From NCBI GenBank assembly GCA_963798655.1, contig CAWCUH010000005.1, forward strand, positions 62,001 to 126,000: a stretch of 64,000 nt of DNA, in the 5' to 3' direction. Below, piece after piece: positions 1 through 7,870 of the stretch. The notes beneath the pieces are model-generated. The model searched no databases. It saw only the letters and a list, made by a program, of their open reading frames with translations, and was not told the origin of the DNA. Both the position numbers and the translations under genes were made by a program. Source of the stretch: CAVSMC01 sp963798655 (GTDB lineage: Bacteria; Pseudomonadota; Gammaproteobacteria; Burkholderiales; Casimicrobiaceae). The first letter of the stretch is position 1; the number at the start of each line of letters is the position of its first letter.

Positions 1-742
1 CCTTGACGACGTCCGGTCGCTGCTTGATCAGGTCTGCGCGCATCGCGATGAAGCCGCCGTCGTTCTCCTGCACGCTCGCGCCCGACGCGACGCGCCGAGC
101 GAGCCCTTCCTGCACGAGCCGCGAGGCCGTCGGCTCCCAGATGACGGCCGCGTCGAGCTTGCCGGCACGGAAGTTCGACGTGATCACCTCGATGTTCTGG
201 TTCAGATATTCCTTCGGCGTGACGTTGAGCTTCTTGAACGTCGCCTGCGCGTAGCGGTCGGTGCACGAGCCCTTCGGTACGGCGACTGTCTTGCCGTCGA
301 GCCATTTCAGCGCTTCCGTCGAATCCTTGAACTGCGGAGCGTCGTTGCGCGCGAGAAAGATGTTGCACTGGTCGAAGCCAAGGCCGGCCGTCGCGACGAG
401 GCGCACGTCGGCGACGTCCTGCTTCGTCGTCGATACGATCGCCGGCATGTCGCCCATGTAGCCGATGTACTGCTTGCCGGCGAGCATGTTGTTGACGATG
501 ATCGCGCCCTGCAGGCCGACCTGGAACTCGACCTCGGATCCCTTCGGCAGGTACTTCTCGTAGAACTTCTTCCCGCGCATCACCAATCCCGACCACGACT
601 CGGTGTAGTACGGCTGGTATCCGACGACGAGCTTCACCGGCGTGCCGGGCTTGCCGTGATCGATATCGGCCGCGAACACCGGCAGCGCCAGGCACGTGCC
701 GAACGCTGCGATTGCGGCTGCTGCAAAGCGCCTCCTGTCCAT
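1..742 (-). CDS. ABC transporter substrate-binding protein, nitrate/sulfonate/taurine type (partial)
   Basis: This is a periplasmic binding protein of the NrtA/SsuA/TauA (NMT1-like) superfamily, expected to capture a small anion and deliver it to an ABC importer. The ATG at 742 opens a signal peptide (M-D-R-R-R-F followed by an Ala-rich core) that should be cleaved near A-A-D at about residue 21. The family block V-G-Y-Q-P-Y-Y-T-E-S-W-S-G follows. About 247 residues are visible and the C-terminus runs off the left edge. It is the last visible gene of the minus-strand operon that begins with the dioxygenase at 4292, 42 bp after the Rieske/cNMP gene. The location suggests uptake of the dioxygenase substrate. 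Family is confident; substrate is inference. Confidence 0.85.
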   Translation of the reverse strand, partial: MDRRRFAAAAIAAFGTCLALPVFAADIDHGKPGTPVKLVVGYQPYYTESWSGLVMRGKKFYEKYLPKGSEVEFQVGLQGAIIVNNMLAGKQYIGYMGDMPAIVSTTKQDVADVRLVATAGLGFDQCNIFLARNDAPQFKDSTEALKWLDGKTVAVPKGSCTDRYAQATFKKLNVTPKEYLNQNIEVITSNFRAGKLDAAVIWEPTASRLVQEGLARRVASGASVQENDGGFIAMRADLIKQRPDVVK

Positions 743-784
743 GGTCCTCTCCTCTCGGTGTTTTACTTCGGCCTTCTCTTTCAC

Positions 785-1516
785 TCACCTTGCTCCGGAT
801 GATGCCAGGTAGCGCGCGATCAGCGCAGCGAGCCGTCGCATCACGACGAAGCCCGCCGCGGAATCGCGATCCAGAACGTCCAGCGCCGCCTTGCCGTTGA
901 TGCGCAGCAGATGCGACTCCTCGAGGCAGCGCGCGCTCGCGATGCGCGTCGGATAACCATCGAGAAGCGCGGCCCAGCCGAACACTTCGCCCTTCTTCAG
1001 CATGAATCCGCCGGGAGCCGTTCGCTCGCCGCGCCCGACCAGGAATTCGACGCGTCCGGCATCGAGCACGAAGAAATCGTCGGCCGGGTCTCCCGGGTGG
1101 TAAAGCACCGTTCCCGGCGCGAACGTCTCGCTTCGCGCGAGAGCGGCGAGCGCGTCGAGCGTTGCGGGGGCGATGCCGTTGAAGATCTCGCCCACGTCGA
1201 GCGCCGACGCGGAACCGGCAAGATAGAGCGAATCGCCGTCGACGGCCAGCGAATAGCGTTGCAGCGGCGCTTCGGCGAGGCCGAGCGGCGCGCCGGTGCG
1301 CACGTCCCATTGCCACAAATGCATGTGGCAGGTGAGCGTCGAGCCGTCGAACACGCCCTCGCACAACGGCACATCCTGGTGCGGACACGCGGCCTGGAAG
1401 CCGAAGAACTCGCCGCCGGCGTTGGCGACGACGAGCTTCAACCCGCCCTCGACCTCGACCTCCTTGAGGCCGTTCTCGGGCACGTCGGCAGCTCGGCACA
1501 CAACCTGTCTCGCCAT
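785..1516 (-). CDS. Rieske [2Fe-2S] ferredoxin fused to a cyclic-nucleotide-binding domain
   Basis: The 243-residue protein has two parts. Residues 1-105 are a Rieske ferredoxin with ligands C44-x-H46 and C63-x2-H66 (C-P-H-Q and C-H-M-H), like the small ferredoxins that pass electrons to aromatic dioxygenases. Residues about 125-240 resemble a cNMP-binding/CRP-type sensor domain (F-A-P-G-T-V-L-Y-H-P-G-D, then L-K-K-G-E-V-F-G-W). No helix-turn-helix or membrane segment is seen. The gene lies 19 bp after the reductase gene of the dioxygenase operon, so a role as the electron carrier is likely. The fused sensor part is unusual and could tune electron flow or anchor the protein. Both domains are clear; the joint function is inferred. 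Confidence 0.85.
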   Translation of the reverse strand: MARQVVCRAADVPENGLKEVEVEGGLKLVVANAGGEFFGFQAACPHQDVPLCEGVFDGSTLTCHMHLWQWDVRTGAPLGLAEAPLQRYSLAVDGDSLYLAGSASALDVGEIFNGIAPATLDALAALARSETFAPGTVLYHPGDPADDFFVLDAGRVEFLVGRGERTAPGGFMLKKGEVFGWAALLDGYPTRIASARCLEESHLLRINGKAALDVLDRDSAAGFVVMRRLAALIARYLASSGAR

Positions 1517-1535
1517 GTCGGGACGAAGATGCTCT

Positions 1536-2579
1536 TCAGCTGTACTTGTCGTAGCGGATGTTGTCCGTGGTGAGCTTTGCCTTCAGCAGCAGCACGCGGA
1601 TCGCCGCATCGACCGCGGGCGGCGGCCCGGCGACATAGGCTCGCACGTCCGGATACTTGCCCGCCATCACGCGCTCGGTGACTTCGTGCACGAAGCCACG
1701 CGCGAAACCGAGCGCCGGCCACTCCTGCGCCGCCGACGGCGGCACGTCCTCGTCCGACAGGGCGATCGTGACCTGCACGCGGTGCGGGAACTCGCGCTGC
1801 AGCGACGACAGCTCTTCGAGGAAGAACGCGTCGACCATCCGGCGCACGCCGAAGAAGACCCACGCGTGCCAGCGCTCGAAATGGCGCTCCGCGCTTGCGC
1901 GCGCGAGGATCGACATCATCCCCGCGATGCCCGAGCCGCCGGCGATGCACAGCACGTTCTTCGCGAGCGTCGGGTCGAACGTCGCGCTGCCGAGCGGACC
2001 GAACACGCCGATTCGCTCGCCGTCGCGATTGGCGCCGAAGAGCCACTCCGAGAATCCTCCGGCCGGCTTGCGCTTGACGACGAAATCGAGACGCCCGGCG
2101 CCGCGCTCGAAGTTGCACATCGAATACGCTCGATATCCGGTGACGCCCGGCGGGGCCAGCAGCACGAACTGCCCCGCGTCGAAGTCGCGCGGTCGCTCGA
2201 GCTCGACGCTGAACGCCATCACGTCGGGGGCGAGCTCGCGCGGTGCACGGAGCACGCCGCCGCACGCGTCCGGCGTGCAGGCGCCGGGCTCGGCGGCATG
2301 GACGAACTTGTCGACTTCCAGCGTGAGATCGCCGCAGGCCGTGCACTGGCACATCAGGAACTCGCGACGCTCGGCCTTGACGAATTTCTTGCCTGGCGCG
2401 ACTGTCCAGCCATCGTCCACGGTGCCGCCGACGAGCGTCGCCTTGCACGTTCCGCACGTGCCGGTCGCGCATTCGTAGGGCAGCGCAATGCCGGCACGCA
2501 ACCCGGCATGAAGCACCCGCTCGTCGGGCCGCGCCTCGAACTCGTAGCCGCGATTGCGGGCGTTGACCTGAATCCGCAT
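1536..2579 (-). CDS. Dioxygenase ferredoxin-NAD(P) reductase component
   Basis: A class IB-type oxygenase reductase (BenC/AntC-like, 347 aa) that takes electrons from NAD(P)H through FAD to an N-terminal plant-type [2Fe-2S] cluster. Cluster ligands are C37, C42, C45 (Y-E-C-A-T-G-T-C-G-T-C) and C77. The FAD-binding R-A-Y-S-M-C-N stretch and the nucleotide-binding C-I-A-G-G-S-G-I-A-G segment follow. The start at 2579 (M-R-I-Q-V-N) was chosen over 2675 because the ferredoxin fold starts there and the longer version would overlap the beta-subunit gene. It lies 13 bp after the beta subunit and supplies electrons to the oxygenase, possibly with the Rieske/cNMP fusion encoded next. Confidence 0.9.
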   Translation of the reverse strand: MRIQVNARNRGYEFEARPDERVLHAGLRAGIALPYECATGTCGTCKATLVGGTVDDGWTVAPGKKFVKAERREFLMCQCTACGDLTLEVDKFVHAAEPGACTPDACGGVLRAPRELAPDVMAFSVELERPRDFDAGQFVLLAPPGVTGYRAYSMCNFERGAGRLDFVVKRKPAGGFSEWLFGANRDGERIGVFGPLGSATFDPTLAKNVLCIAGGSGIAGMMSILARASAERHFERWHAWVFFGVRRMVDAFFLEELSSLQREFPHRVQVTIALSDEDVPPSAAQEWPALGFARGFVHEVTERVMAGKYPDVRAYVAGPPPAVDAAIRVLLLKAKLTTDNIRYDKYS

Positions 2580-2592
2580 GCTTTCAGCGGCG

Positions 2593-3069
2593 CTAGAACG
2601 GTACGTGGTAGCCGTAGCCGAGCTGTCGCGTCTCCAGCCGGACCGTGCGCCGCGCGAGCTTTGCTCCGGCTTCACTGAGCCGTACCGTGTCGTGAAGGCG
2701 GCCGACGGCGAAGAGCTCCGTCGCGCCGCCGTCGAGCTGGGTGCGGAAGACCTGAAGCGCCGACACGACGCTCACGTCGGGATTGTCGCCGCGCTCGACG
2801 GTGTACACGGTCACGTGGCGCGTGATAGGCGAGTGGTCGCTGTTGTGCCGCGGAAGGTTCGTGAAGAGCGTCTGCATGCCGGCAATGTCGTGGTCGAGCC
2901 AGACCTGATCTCGCCGCAGCTCGGGACTGTACGTCGTGATCGCGTAGCGGAAATCGGCGTCGCACAGCGCGAGGAACGCCTTGTAGTCCCGGGCGTCGAG
3001 CGCGAGGCACGAGCGGTAGACGAGCTCCTCGATCACGGACCGCTGCTCGGCCTCCATGATGGCGCTCAT
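2593..3069 (-). CDS. Aromatic ring-hydroxylating dioxygenase, beta subunit
   Basis: A 158-residue small subunit of a Rieske non-heme iron oxygenase (SnoaL/NTF2-like fold), which normally stabilises the alpha3beta3 hexamer. Typical features are the N-terminal helix with V-Y-R-S-C-L-A-L-D-A-R-D-Y, the T-R-H-V-T-V-Y-T strand, and the C-terminal R-R-T-V-R-L-E-T. The ATG at 3069 lies 5 bp after the alpha-subunit stop, which fixes the pair as one transcription unit. The beta subunit does not reveal the substrate. Confidence 0.88.
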   Translation of the reverse strand: MSAIMEAEQRSVIEELVYRSCLALDARDYKAFLALCDADFRYAITTYSPELRRDQVWLDHDIAGMQTLFTNLPRHNSDHSPITRHVTVYTVERGDNPDVSVVSALQVFRTQLDGGATELFAVGRLHDTVRLSEAGAKLARRTVRLETRQLGYGYHVPF

Positions 3070-3074
3070 CGGCT

Positions 3075-4292
3075 TTACGCGGCGACGCGCACGGGCTCGC
3101 TCTTGCCCTCGCGCATCGGATCGTAGGACGGCCGGCCCATGCGTCGCGACCATTCCGCGTAGTAGTGGCGCATGCCGACCTCGTCGTGGATCGTGCTGTT
3201 TTCCTCGCGGCCCTGGAGCACCCAGCGGCTGTCGGTGCCTTCGTGCATTGCGCGGCCCTGGCCGTGCACGGCGAGCAGGTCCTCGTGCAGGTTGCGGCCG
3301 AACGGTCCCCAGATCATGTTGTGATCGAACACGCGCTGCTCGCGCTCCTCCTTCGTGTCGCGCTTGAGACCGAGCCCGCGGAACTCGATCACGACTTCGT
3401 TCGGGCCGAGCGGAATCGCCGTGTCGATGCGCATCACCGACGTGCGCAGGTTGTACGTCATGCCCGGGAAGAGGTCGACCATGAACCAGCCGCCGGGCGC
3501 CATCTTCGGCCAGCCGACGGCGCGCGTCTTCGAGCCGTCGTACTTGTCGTACTGGATCTGCATCGAGCCGACCGTCGCATGGCCGTTCGCAAACGGCGTA
3601 TAGCGGCGCTCGAAATAGCCGGGCTGCAGCATGCCGGTGATGCGATTGAAGTAGTGCAGGAAGTCGTGATAGAACTCGCTGTTGGTGTCGTGCCACAGCT
3701 TGAAGTTCGTGCGCACGTGCGCCTTGTGGAAGTGGAAGACTTCCATCGGCTCTTCCATGTAAGGCTCGAGAATGTCCATCGCGCCGCCGATGAACTCGCG
3801 CAGCGACATGCAGTCGTCGGTGACGTTGACCCAGACAAAGCCGCCGTAGCCGACCTCGCACTTCACTTCGCGCATCGCGGCGTCTTCCTTGCAGAAGCGC
3901 TTCTGGTAGCCCTGCTCCTCGCGCGAGATGTCGACGCAGTTGCCGCGCGTATCGAACGACCACTGGTGAAAGATGCACGTCATCCGCTTCGCGTTGCCCG
4001 ACGGATCGTAGAGGATCGTGTTGCCGCGGTGCGGGCAGATGTTGTAGAACGCGCGCACCTTCTGGTCGTCGCCGCGAACGACAATCAGCGGCACGCCCGC
4101 CGGATGGTTGAACAGGCGGTAGTCGAACGGCGCCTCGATCTCCGATTCGTGGCAGGCGATGATCCACGAAGGCCGGAAGAGCTTCTCCTTCTCCTGCTCG
4201 AAGATCGCGTTGTCGGTGTACACGCGCGAATCGACAAAATGGGTTTGCGGAAACGCGGGCGGTGACTCCCACTGCGCGGCGTTCTTGGCCAT
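3075..4292 (-). CDS. Aromatic ring-hydroxylating dioxygenase, alpha (catalytic) subunit
   Basis: A 405-residue large subunit of a Rieske oxygenase, which adds O2 across an aromatic ring. The Rieske cluster ligands are C86-x-H88 and C106-x2-H109 (C-P-H-R-G-N and C-I-F-H). The mononuclear iron site is visible at D202, H209 and H213 in H-D-T-N-S-E-F-Y-H-D-F-L-H. The two histidines are separated by three residues rather than the four seen in naphthalene or benzoate dioxygenases. It is the first gene of the minus-strand operon, divergent from soxC across a 225-bp gap that must hold both promoters. With the sulfonate-type binding protein and SoxC nearby, an aryl-sulfonate substrate is possible; a benzoate- or phthalate-like substrate is also possible. 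Confidence 0.9.
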   Translation of the reverse strand: MAKNAAQWESPPAFPQTHFVDSRVYTDNAIFEQEKEKLFRPSWIIACHESEIEAPFDYRLFNHPAGVPLIVVRGDDQKVRAFYNICPHRGNTILYDPSGNAKRMTCIFHQWSFDTRGNCVDISREEQGYQKRFCKEDAAMREVKCEVGYGGFVWVNVTDDCMSLREFIGGAMDILEPYMEEPMEVFHFHKAHVRTNFKLWHDTNSEFYHDFLHYFNRITGMLQPGYFERRYTPFANGHATVGSMQIQYDKYDGSKTRAVGWPKMAPGGWFMVDLFPGMTYNLRTSVMRIDTAIPLGPNEVVIEFRGLGLKRDTKEEREQRVFDHNMIWGPFGRNLHEDLLAVHGQGRAMHEGTDSRWVLQGREENSTIHDEVGMRHYYAEWSRRMGRPSYDPMREGKSEPVRVAA

Positions 4293-4517
4293 GGCGAAGA
4301 TGTCTCCTCTGCACGAAATCGATGATTGCTGCGGGGATTCTGGGCCAGCGCAAAATCATGCGCAAGTGCGCGCACCGGCGGTGTTTCATCGCGAAACGCT
4401 TGCGGCCGTCTGAAACACGGTGCGCGGGCCGCGCATTCTTTGCTTCACCCGGCGCCGCATTTGTTTAGAATGCATCGGGCGCCATTCCAGTTTCATCAAA
4501 CGAGGGGGAGGAATCGC

Positions 4518-5903
4518 ATGAGATCCGAAGATCCCTACGGCGACGAGAACACGCGTCGCAAGATCGAAGCGATGGTCGAAGCGGAGGAGCGCTATCTCGC
4601 TGCGCTGCGACGCGACGCGCCCGAAGCGGTTGCGCCTCCGCCGCGCATCAGCGGAAGGCGGACGTTTCTCGCCGCGGCGGTGGCCGCCGCCGGCAGCGGC
4701 GGATTGCTGCCGAGGATCGTCAACGCCAACGCTCCTCCGGGTGCGGTCGAGCGTCGCGTTCCCGCCGACCCGACGAAGGAACAGGGCACGCCCACCAACG
4801 ACGACGGCGGATACGGCTCGCGCTCGCAGTTCGCGACCGAGGCGCGCTGGCGCTTCGGCACGCCGACGAAGGAGTCGTCGTGGACCATGTCGCCGCTCGA
4901 GCACGGCATGGGTGTCATCACGCCGTCCGGGCTGCATTTCGAGCGCCACCACGGCGGCATCGCAACGATCGATCCGGCACGGCATTCTCTGCTCGTCCAC
5001 GGCATGGTCGACCAGCCGAAGAAATATTCGATGGCCGACATCCGGCGCTTTCCGTCGATCTCGCGCACGATGTTCATCGAGTGCTCCGGCAACGGCCTCA
5101 CCGAATGGAGCAAGCCGACGCTGAAGACCGTGCAGGGCACGCACGGACTCACCAGCACGTCGGAGTGGACCGGTGTGCCGCTCGCGCTGCTGCTGCGCGA
5201 GTCGGGATTGAAGCCCGGCGCGAAGTGGGTCCTCGCGGAAGGCGCCGATGCGGCGGTGATGACGCGCAGCATTCCGCTCGACAAGTGCCTCGACGACGCC
5301 TTCGTCGCGTACGGCCAGAACGGCGAGGCGATTCGTCCCGAGCAAGGCTATCCGATCCGCCTGCTGCTGCCGGGTTGGGAAGGCAACACGCACATCAAGT
5401 GGCTGCGCCGTCTCGAGGTGAGCGACGTTCCGTACGAGACGCGCGAGGAGACGTCGAAATACACCGACCTGATGGCGAACGGCATCGCCCGCCAGTTCAC
5501 CTTCGTGATGGAAGCGAAGTCGGTCATCACGTTTCCGTCCGGCGAAATGAAGCTTCGCGGCCCGGGCTTCTACGAAGTGACGGGGCTCGCGTGGAGCGGA
5601 CGCGGCAGGATCACGCGACTCGAGGTATCGACCGACGGCGGAAAGAGCTGGGCCGACGCGCAACTGCAGACGCCGGTGCTCCCGATCTGCCATACCCGCT
5701 TCCGCTTCCCGTGGATGTGGGACGGACGACCGGCGGTGCTGCAAAGCCGGGCGACCGACGAGACCGGCTACGTTCAGCCGATGCTGAAGCAGCTGACCGA
5801 CGTCCGAGGGCTGAACGGCCCGATCGGCTCCATCTACCACCTGAATGCCATCCAGAGCTGGGCCGTGGATGCCAATGGAGGCGTGACCAATGTTCACGTC
5901 TAG
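4518..5903 (+). CDS. soxC: Sulfane/sulfite dehydrogenase molybdenum subunit SoxC
   Basis: SoxC is a periplasmic molybdopterin enzyme of the sulfite oxidase family that works with a c-type cytochrome to oxidise protein-bound sulfane sulfur or sulfite. The 461-residue protein has a twin-arginine signal (G-R-R-T-F-L-A-A, residues 46-53), the Mo ligand Cys189 in F-I-E-C-S-G-N, and the family blocks E-G-A-D-A-A-V-M-T-R, P-E-Q-G-Y-P-I-R-L-L-L-P-G and R-E-E-T-S-K-Y-T-D. The ATG at 4518 follows a strong GAGGGGGAGGA ribosome site. The gene overlaps the next cytochrome gene by 14 bp. No soxA, B, X, Y or Z is seen, so sulfite released by the adjacent dioxygenase is a plausible substrate. Confidence 0.93.
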   Translation: MRSEDPYGDENTRRKIEAMVEAEERYLAALRRDAPEAVAPPPRISGRRTFLAAAVAAAGSGGLLPRIVNANAPPGAVERRVPADPTKEQGTPTNDDGGYGSRSQFATEARWRFGTPTKESSWTMSPLEHGMGVITPSGLHFERHHGGIATIDPARHSLLVHGMVDQPKKYSMADIRRFPSISRTMFIECSGNGLTEWSKPTLKTVQGTHGLTSTSEWTGVPLALLLRESGLKPGAKWVLAEGADAAVMTRSIPLDKCLDDAFVAYGQNGEAIRPEQGYPIRLLLPGWEGNTHIKWLRRLEVSDVPYETREETSKYTDLMANGIARQFTFVMEAKSVITFPSGEMKLRGPGFYEVTGLAWSGRGRITRLEVSTDGGKSWADAQLQTPVLPICHTRFRFPWMWDGRPAVLQSRATDETGYVQPMLKQLTDVRGLNGPIGSIYHLNAIQSWAVDANGGVTNVHV

Positions 5904-6486
5904 AGCAGCAGCGTGGATCACCGTGAGCGCCTGCACGCTCGCGCTTGTCGCAGGTTGCGCGACACCGCGCTCGACCGGCGACGTTCCGCAGCCGGCCTAC
6001 AGCGGCGCGAAGCTCGCCGTCGGCACGACCGCGTCCGCCGACGAGATCGCGCGTTACTTCTCCTATCCGGCCGATGGCCGCGGCTTGCCGCCGGGATCGG
6101 GAACGTACGCCCAAGGCGAAAAGGTCTACCAGACGAAGTGCATCGCGTGCCATGGCGACAAGCTGCAGGGCACACCGCTTGGCGACAGGCTGCTGGGAGG
6201 CCGCGGCACGCTGGTGAACAACGGTCCGACCAAGGCGCCGGTGAAGACGATCGAGAGCTACTGGCCGTACGCGACGACGGTCTTCGACTACGTCAAGCGC
6301 GCGATGCCGTTCAATGCTCCGGGATCGCTCAGCAACGACGAGGCGTACGCGGTGGTCGCCTACATCCTCGGCGAGGGAAACATCGTCGCGAAGAACGACG
6401 TGATGGACGCGAGCACGCTGCCGCGCGTGCAGATGCCCAATCGCAACGGCTTCGTCAGCCCGGATCCGCGTCCCGACGTGCCGTAA
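5890..6486 (+). CDS. SoxD-like c-type cytochrome lipoprotein
   Basis: This 198-residue protein has a lipoprotein signal (L-A-L-V-A-G-C, lipid Cys at about 23) and one haem-binding motif C84-I-A-C-H88, followed by A-M-P-F-N-A-P-G-S-L, which supplies the axial Met. The C-terminal segment Y-A-V-V-A-Y-I-L is typical of the last helix in monohaem cytochrome c. It overlaps the soxC stop by 14 bp and should accept electrons from SoxC. It is shorter than classical dihaem SoxD and resembles the cytochrome partner of sulfite dehydrogenases. Confidence 0.88.
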   Translation: MFTSRAAAWITVSACTLALVAGCATPRSTGDVPQPAYSGAKLAVGTTASADEIARYFSYPADGRGLPPGSGTYAQGEKVYQTKCIACHGDKLQGTPLGDRLLGGRGTLVNNGPTKAPVKTIESYWPYATTVFDYVKRAMPFNAPGSLSNDEAYAVVAYILGEGNIVAKNDVMDASTLPRVQMPNRNGFVSPDPRPDVP

Positions 6487-6530
6487 GCGGCCGGGCGGGT
6501 AACGCGGCGCCGTCTGCTACTGTCCGGCCG

Positions 6531-7238
6531 ATGGACGAGCAGACACTGAAGGGCTGGCGTAAGCAGCTGCGCGCCGAGCTGGTCGCGCGGCGGCTCGCGG
6601 CAAGCGCGCAAGACCGGGCACGATGGAATGCAGCGATCGATTCGCACATCGAAGCGCTGTTGCCCGACGTCGCCGGAAAGATCGTCGCCTTCGCCTGGCC
6701 CTACCAGGCGGAATACGATGCGCGCTCGCTCATACTGCGCTTTCGCGAGCGCGGCGCGCGCACCGCGTTACCGGTGGTCGTCGCGCCGCGTCAACCGATG
6801 GTGTTCCGCGAATGGACGCCGCAGACGAGGATGGTCGCCGGCGTCTACGACATCCCGGTTCCCGTCGACTCCGCTGAAGTCGTGCCGGACGTCGCGCTCG
6901 TTCCATTCGCCGGCTTCGACGACGACGGCTATCGTCTGGGATACGGCGCCGGATTCTTCGACCGCACGCTGGCCGTGCTGAAGCCGCGCCCGACGACTAT
7001 CGGCGTCGGATTCGAGCTCGCCCGCGTGCCGACGATTCACCCGCAGTGGCACGACATTCCGCTCGACTTCTTCGTCACCGAGATCGGCGTTCGACGGCGG
7101 GCGTCGGGCTCAGCGGATGATGCGATTGCCGCCGCGCGCGCGGGGCCAGTAGCGCAGCAGCGCGAAGCCGCCCAGCATGCCGCCGAGGTGGGCAAAATGC
7201 GCGACACCCTCCTGCGTGCCGGTGACGCCGAGAAATAG
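6531..7238 (+). CDS. 5-formyltetrahydrofolate cyclo-ligase
   Basis: This enzyme converts 5-formyltetrahydrofolate to 5,10-methenyltetrahydrofolate with ATP. The family signature is seen as G-Y-R-L-G-Y-G-A-G-F-F-D-R at about residues 130-142, plus the N-terminal K-x-x-R-K/Q-L block. Homologues normally end soon after D-F-F-V-T-E-I-G. Here the frame continues another 40 or so residues, and the last 129 bp lie antisense to the rhomboid gene. The tail is therefore probably non-conserved. Not obviously related to the soxC pair upstream. Confidence 0.9.
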   Translation: MDEQTLKGWRKQLRAELVARRLAASAQDRARWNAAIDSHIEALLPDVAGKIVAFAWPYQAEYDARSLILRFRERGARTALPVVVAPRQPMVFREWTPQTRMVAGVYDIPVPVDSAEVVPDVALVPFAGFDDDGYRLGYGAGFFDRTLAVLKPRPTTIGVGFELARVPTIHPQWHDIPLDFFVTEIGVRRRASGSADDAIAAARAGPVAQQREAAQHAAEVGKMRDTLLRAGDAEK

Positions 7239-7712
7239 CTCGATCGCCGCGTACACGAACACGAACGTGCGCGCGCGCATCGGAATCGGCGGAAAGATCA
7301 GCATCACGCGGTTGTTCGGGAAGTACAGGCCATACGCGAGCAGCAGGCCGAAGACGCCGCCGCTCGCGCCGATCGTCGGATACAGACCGCCGGAGAGCGC
7401 GGCGAACAGCAATTGCGTGAGCCCGGCCGAGACGACGCAGGCGAAGTAATAGATCAGGTAACGCCGCGTGCCGAACACCAGCTCGATCGCGCCTCCGAAC
7501 ATGTAGAGCGCGAACATGTTGAACGCGAGGTGCACGAGGCCACCGTGCAGGAATGCATAGGTGACGAGCTGCCAGGGGGCGAAGCCGGGCGCGCCCGCCG
7601 CCGCGGCGCCGAGCGGCCACAGCGCAAGCGCGTTGATGAAGCCGGGCGCGGCCTGCTCGAGCAGGAACATCGCCACGTTGGCGATGATCAATGCACGGGT
7701 GACGAAGGGCAT
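7110..7712 (-). CDS. Rhomboid family intramembrane serine protease
   Basis: A 200-residue six-helix membrane protease that cleaves transmembrane substrates. The catalytic dyad is Ser117 in G-A-S-G-G and His175 in F-A-H-L-G-G-M-L-G-G. The oxyanion-site H-x3-N is at H61-L-A-F-N65. The start at 7712 (M-P-F-V-T-R-A-L) matches the usual rhomboid N-terminus; an in-frame ATG at 7781 would add 23 Arg-rich residues. It is convergent with, and overlaps, the folate cyclo-ligase gene by 129 bp. No substrate can be inferred. Confidence 0.92.
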   Translation of the reverse strand: MPFVTRALIIANVAMFLLEQAAPGFINALALWPLGAAAAGAPGFAPWQLVTYAFLHGGLVHLAFNMFALYMFGGAIELVFGTRRYLIYYFACVVSAGLTQLLFAALSGGLYPTIGASGGVFGLLLAYGLYFPNNRVMLIFPPIPMRARTFVFVYAAIELFLGVTGTQEGVAHFAHLGGMLGGFALLRYWPRARGGNRIIR

Positions 7713-7870
7713 GCGGCGTAGCTGGGGGCGCTCGCCCCGCGTCACAAGGCCGCGCGGCACGCGTGCCGCAGGCGCGTGCATCGGCCATCGCCCGCCGGTC
7801 TGGCAGCGTCCGCGGGCCGCCGACGCATCACACGGCGGCCACGGCCGCGTGAGCGCCGCGTACGCGTCGC

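Noticed and set aside
4386..5936. Long minus-strand frame (516 codons) opposite soxC
   Set aside because: It is Arg/His-rich antisense of a clear soxC gene in high-GC DNA and shows no domain.
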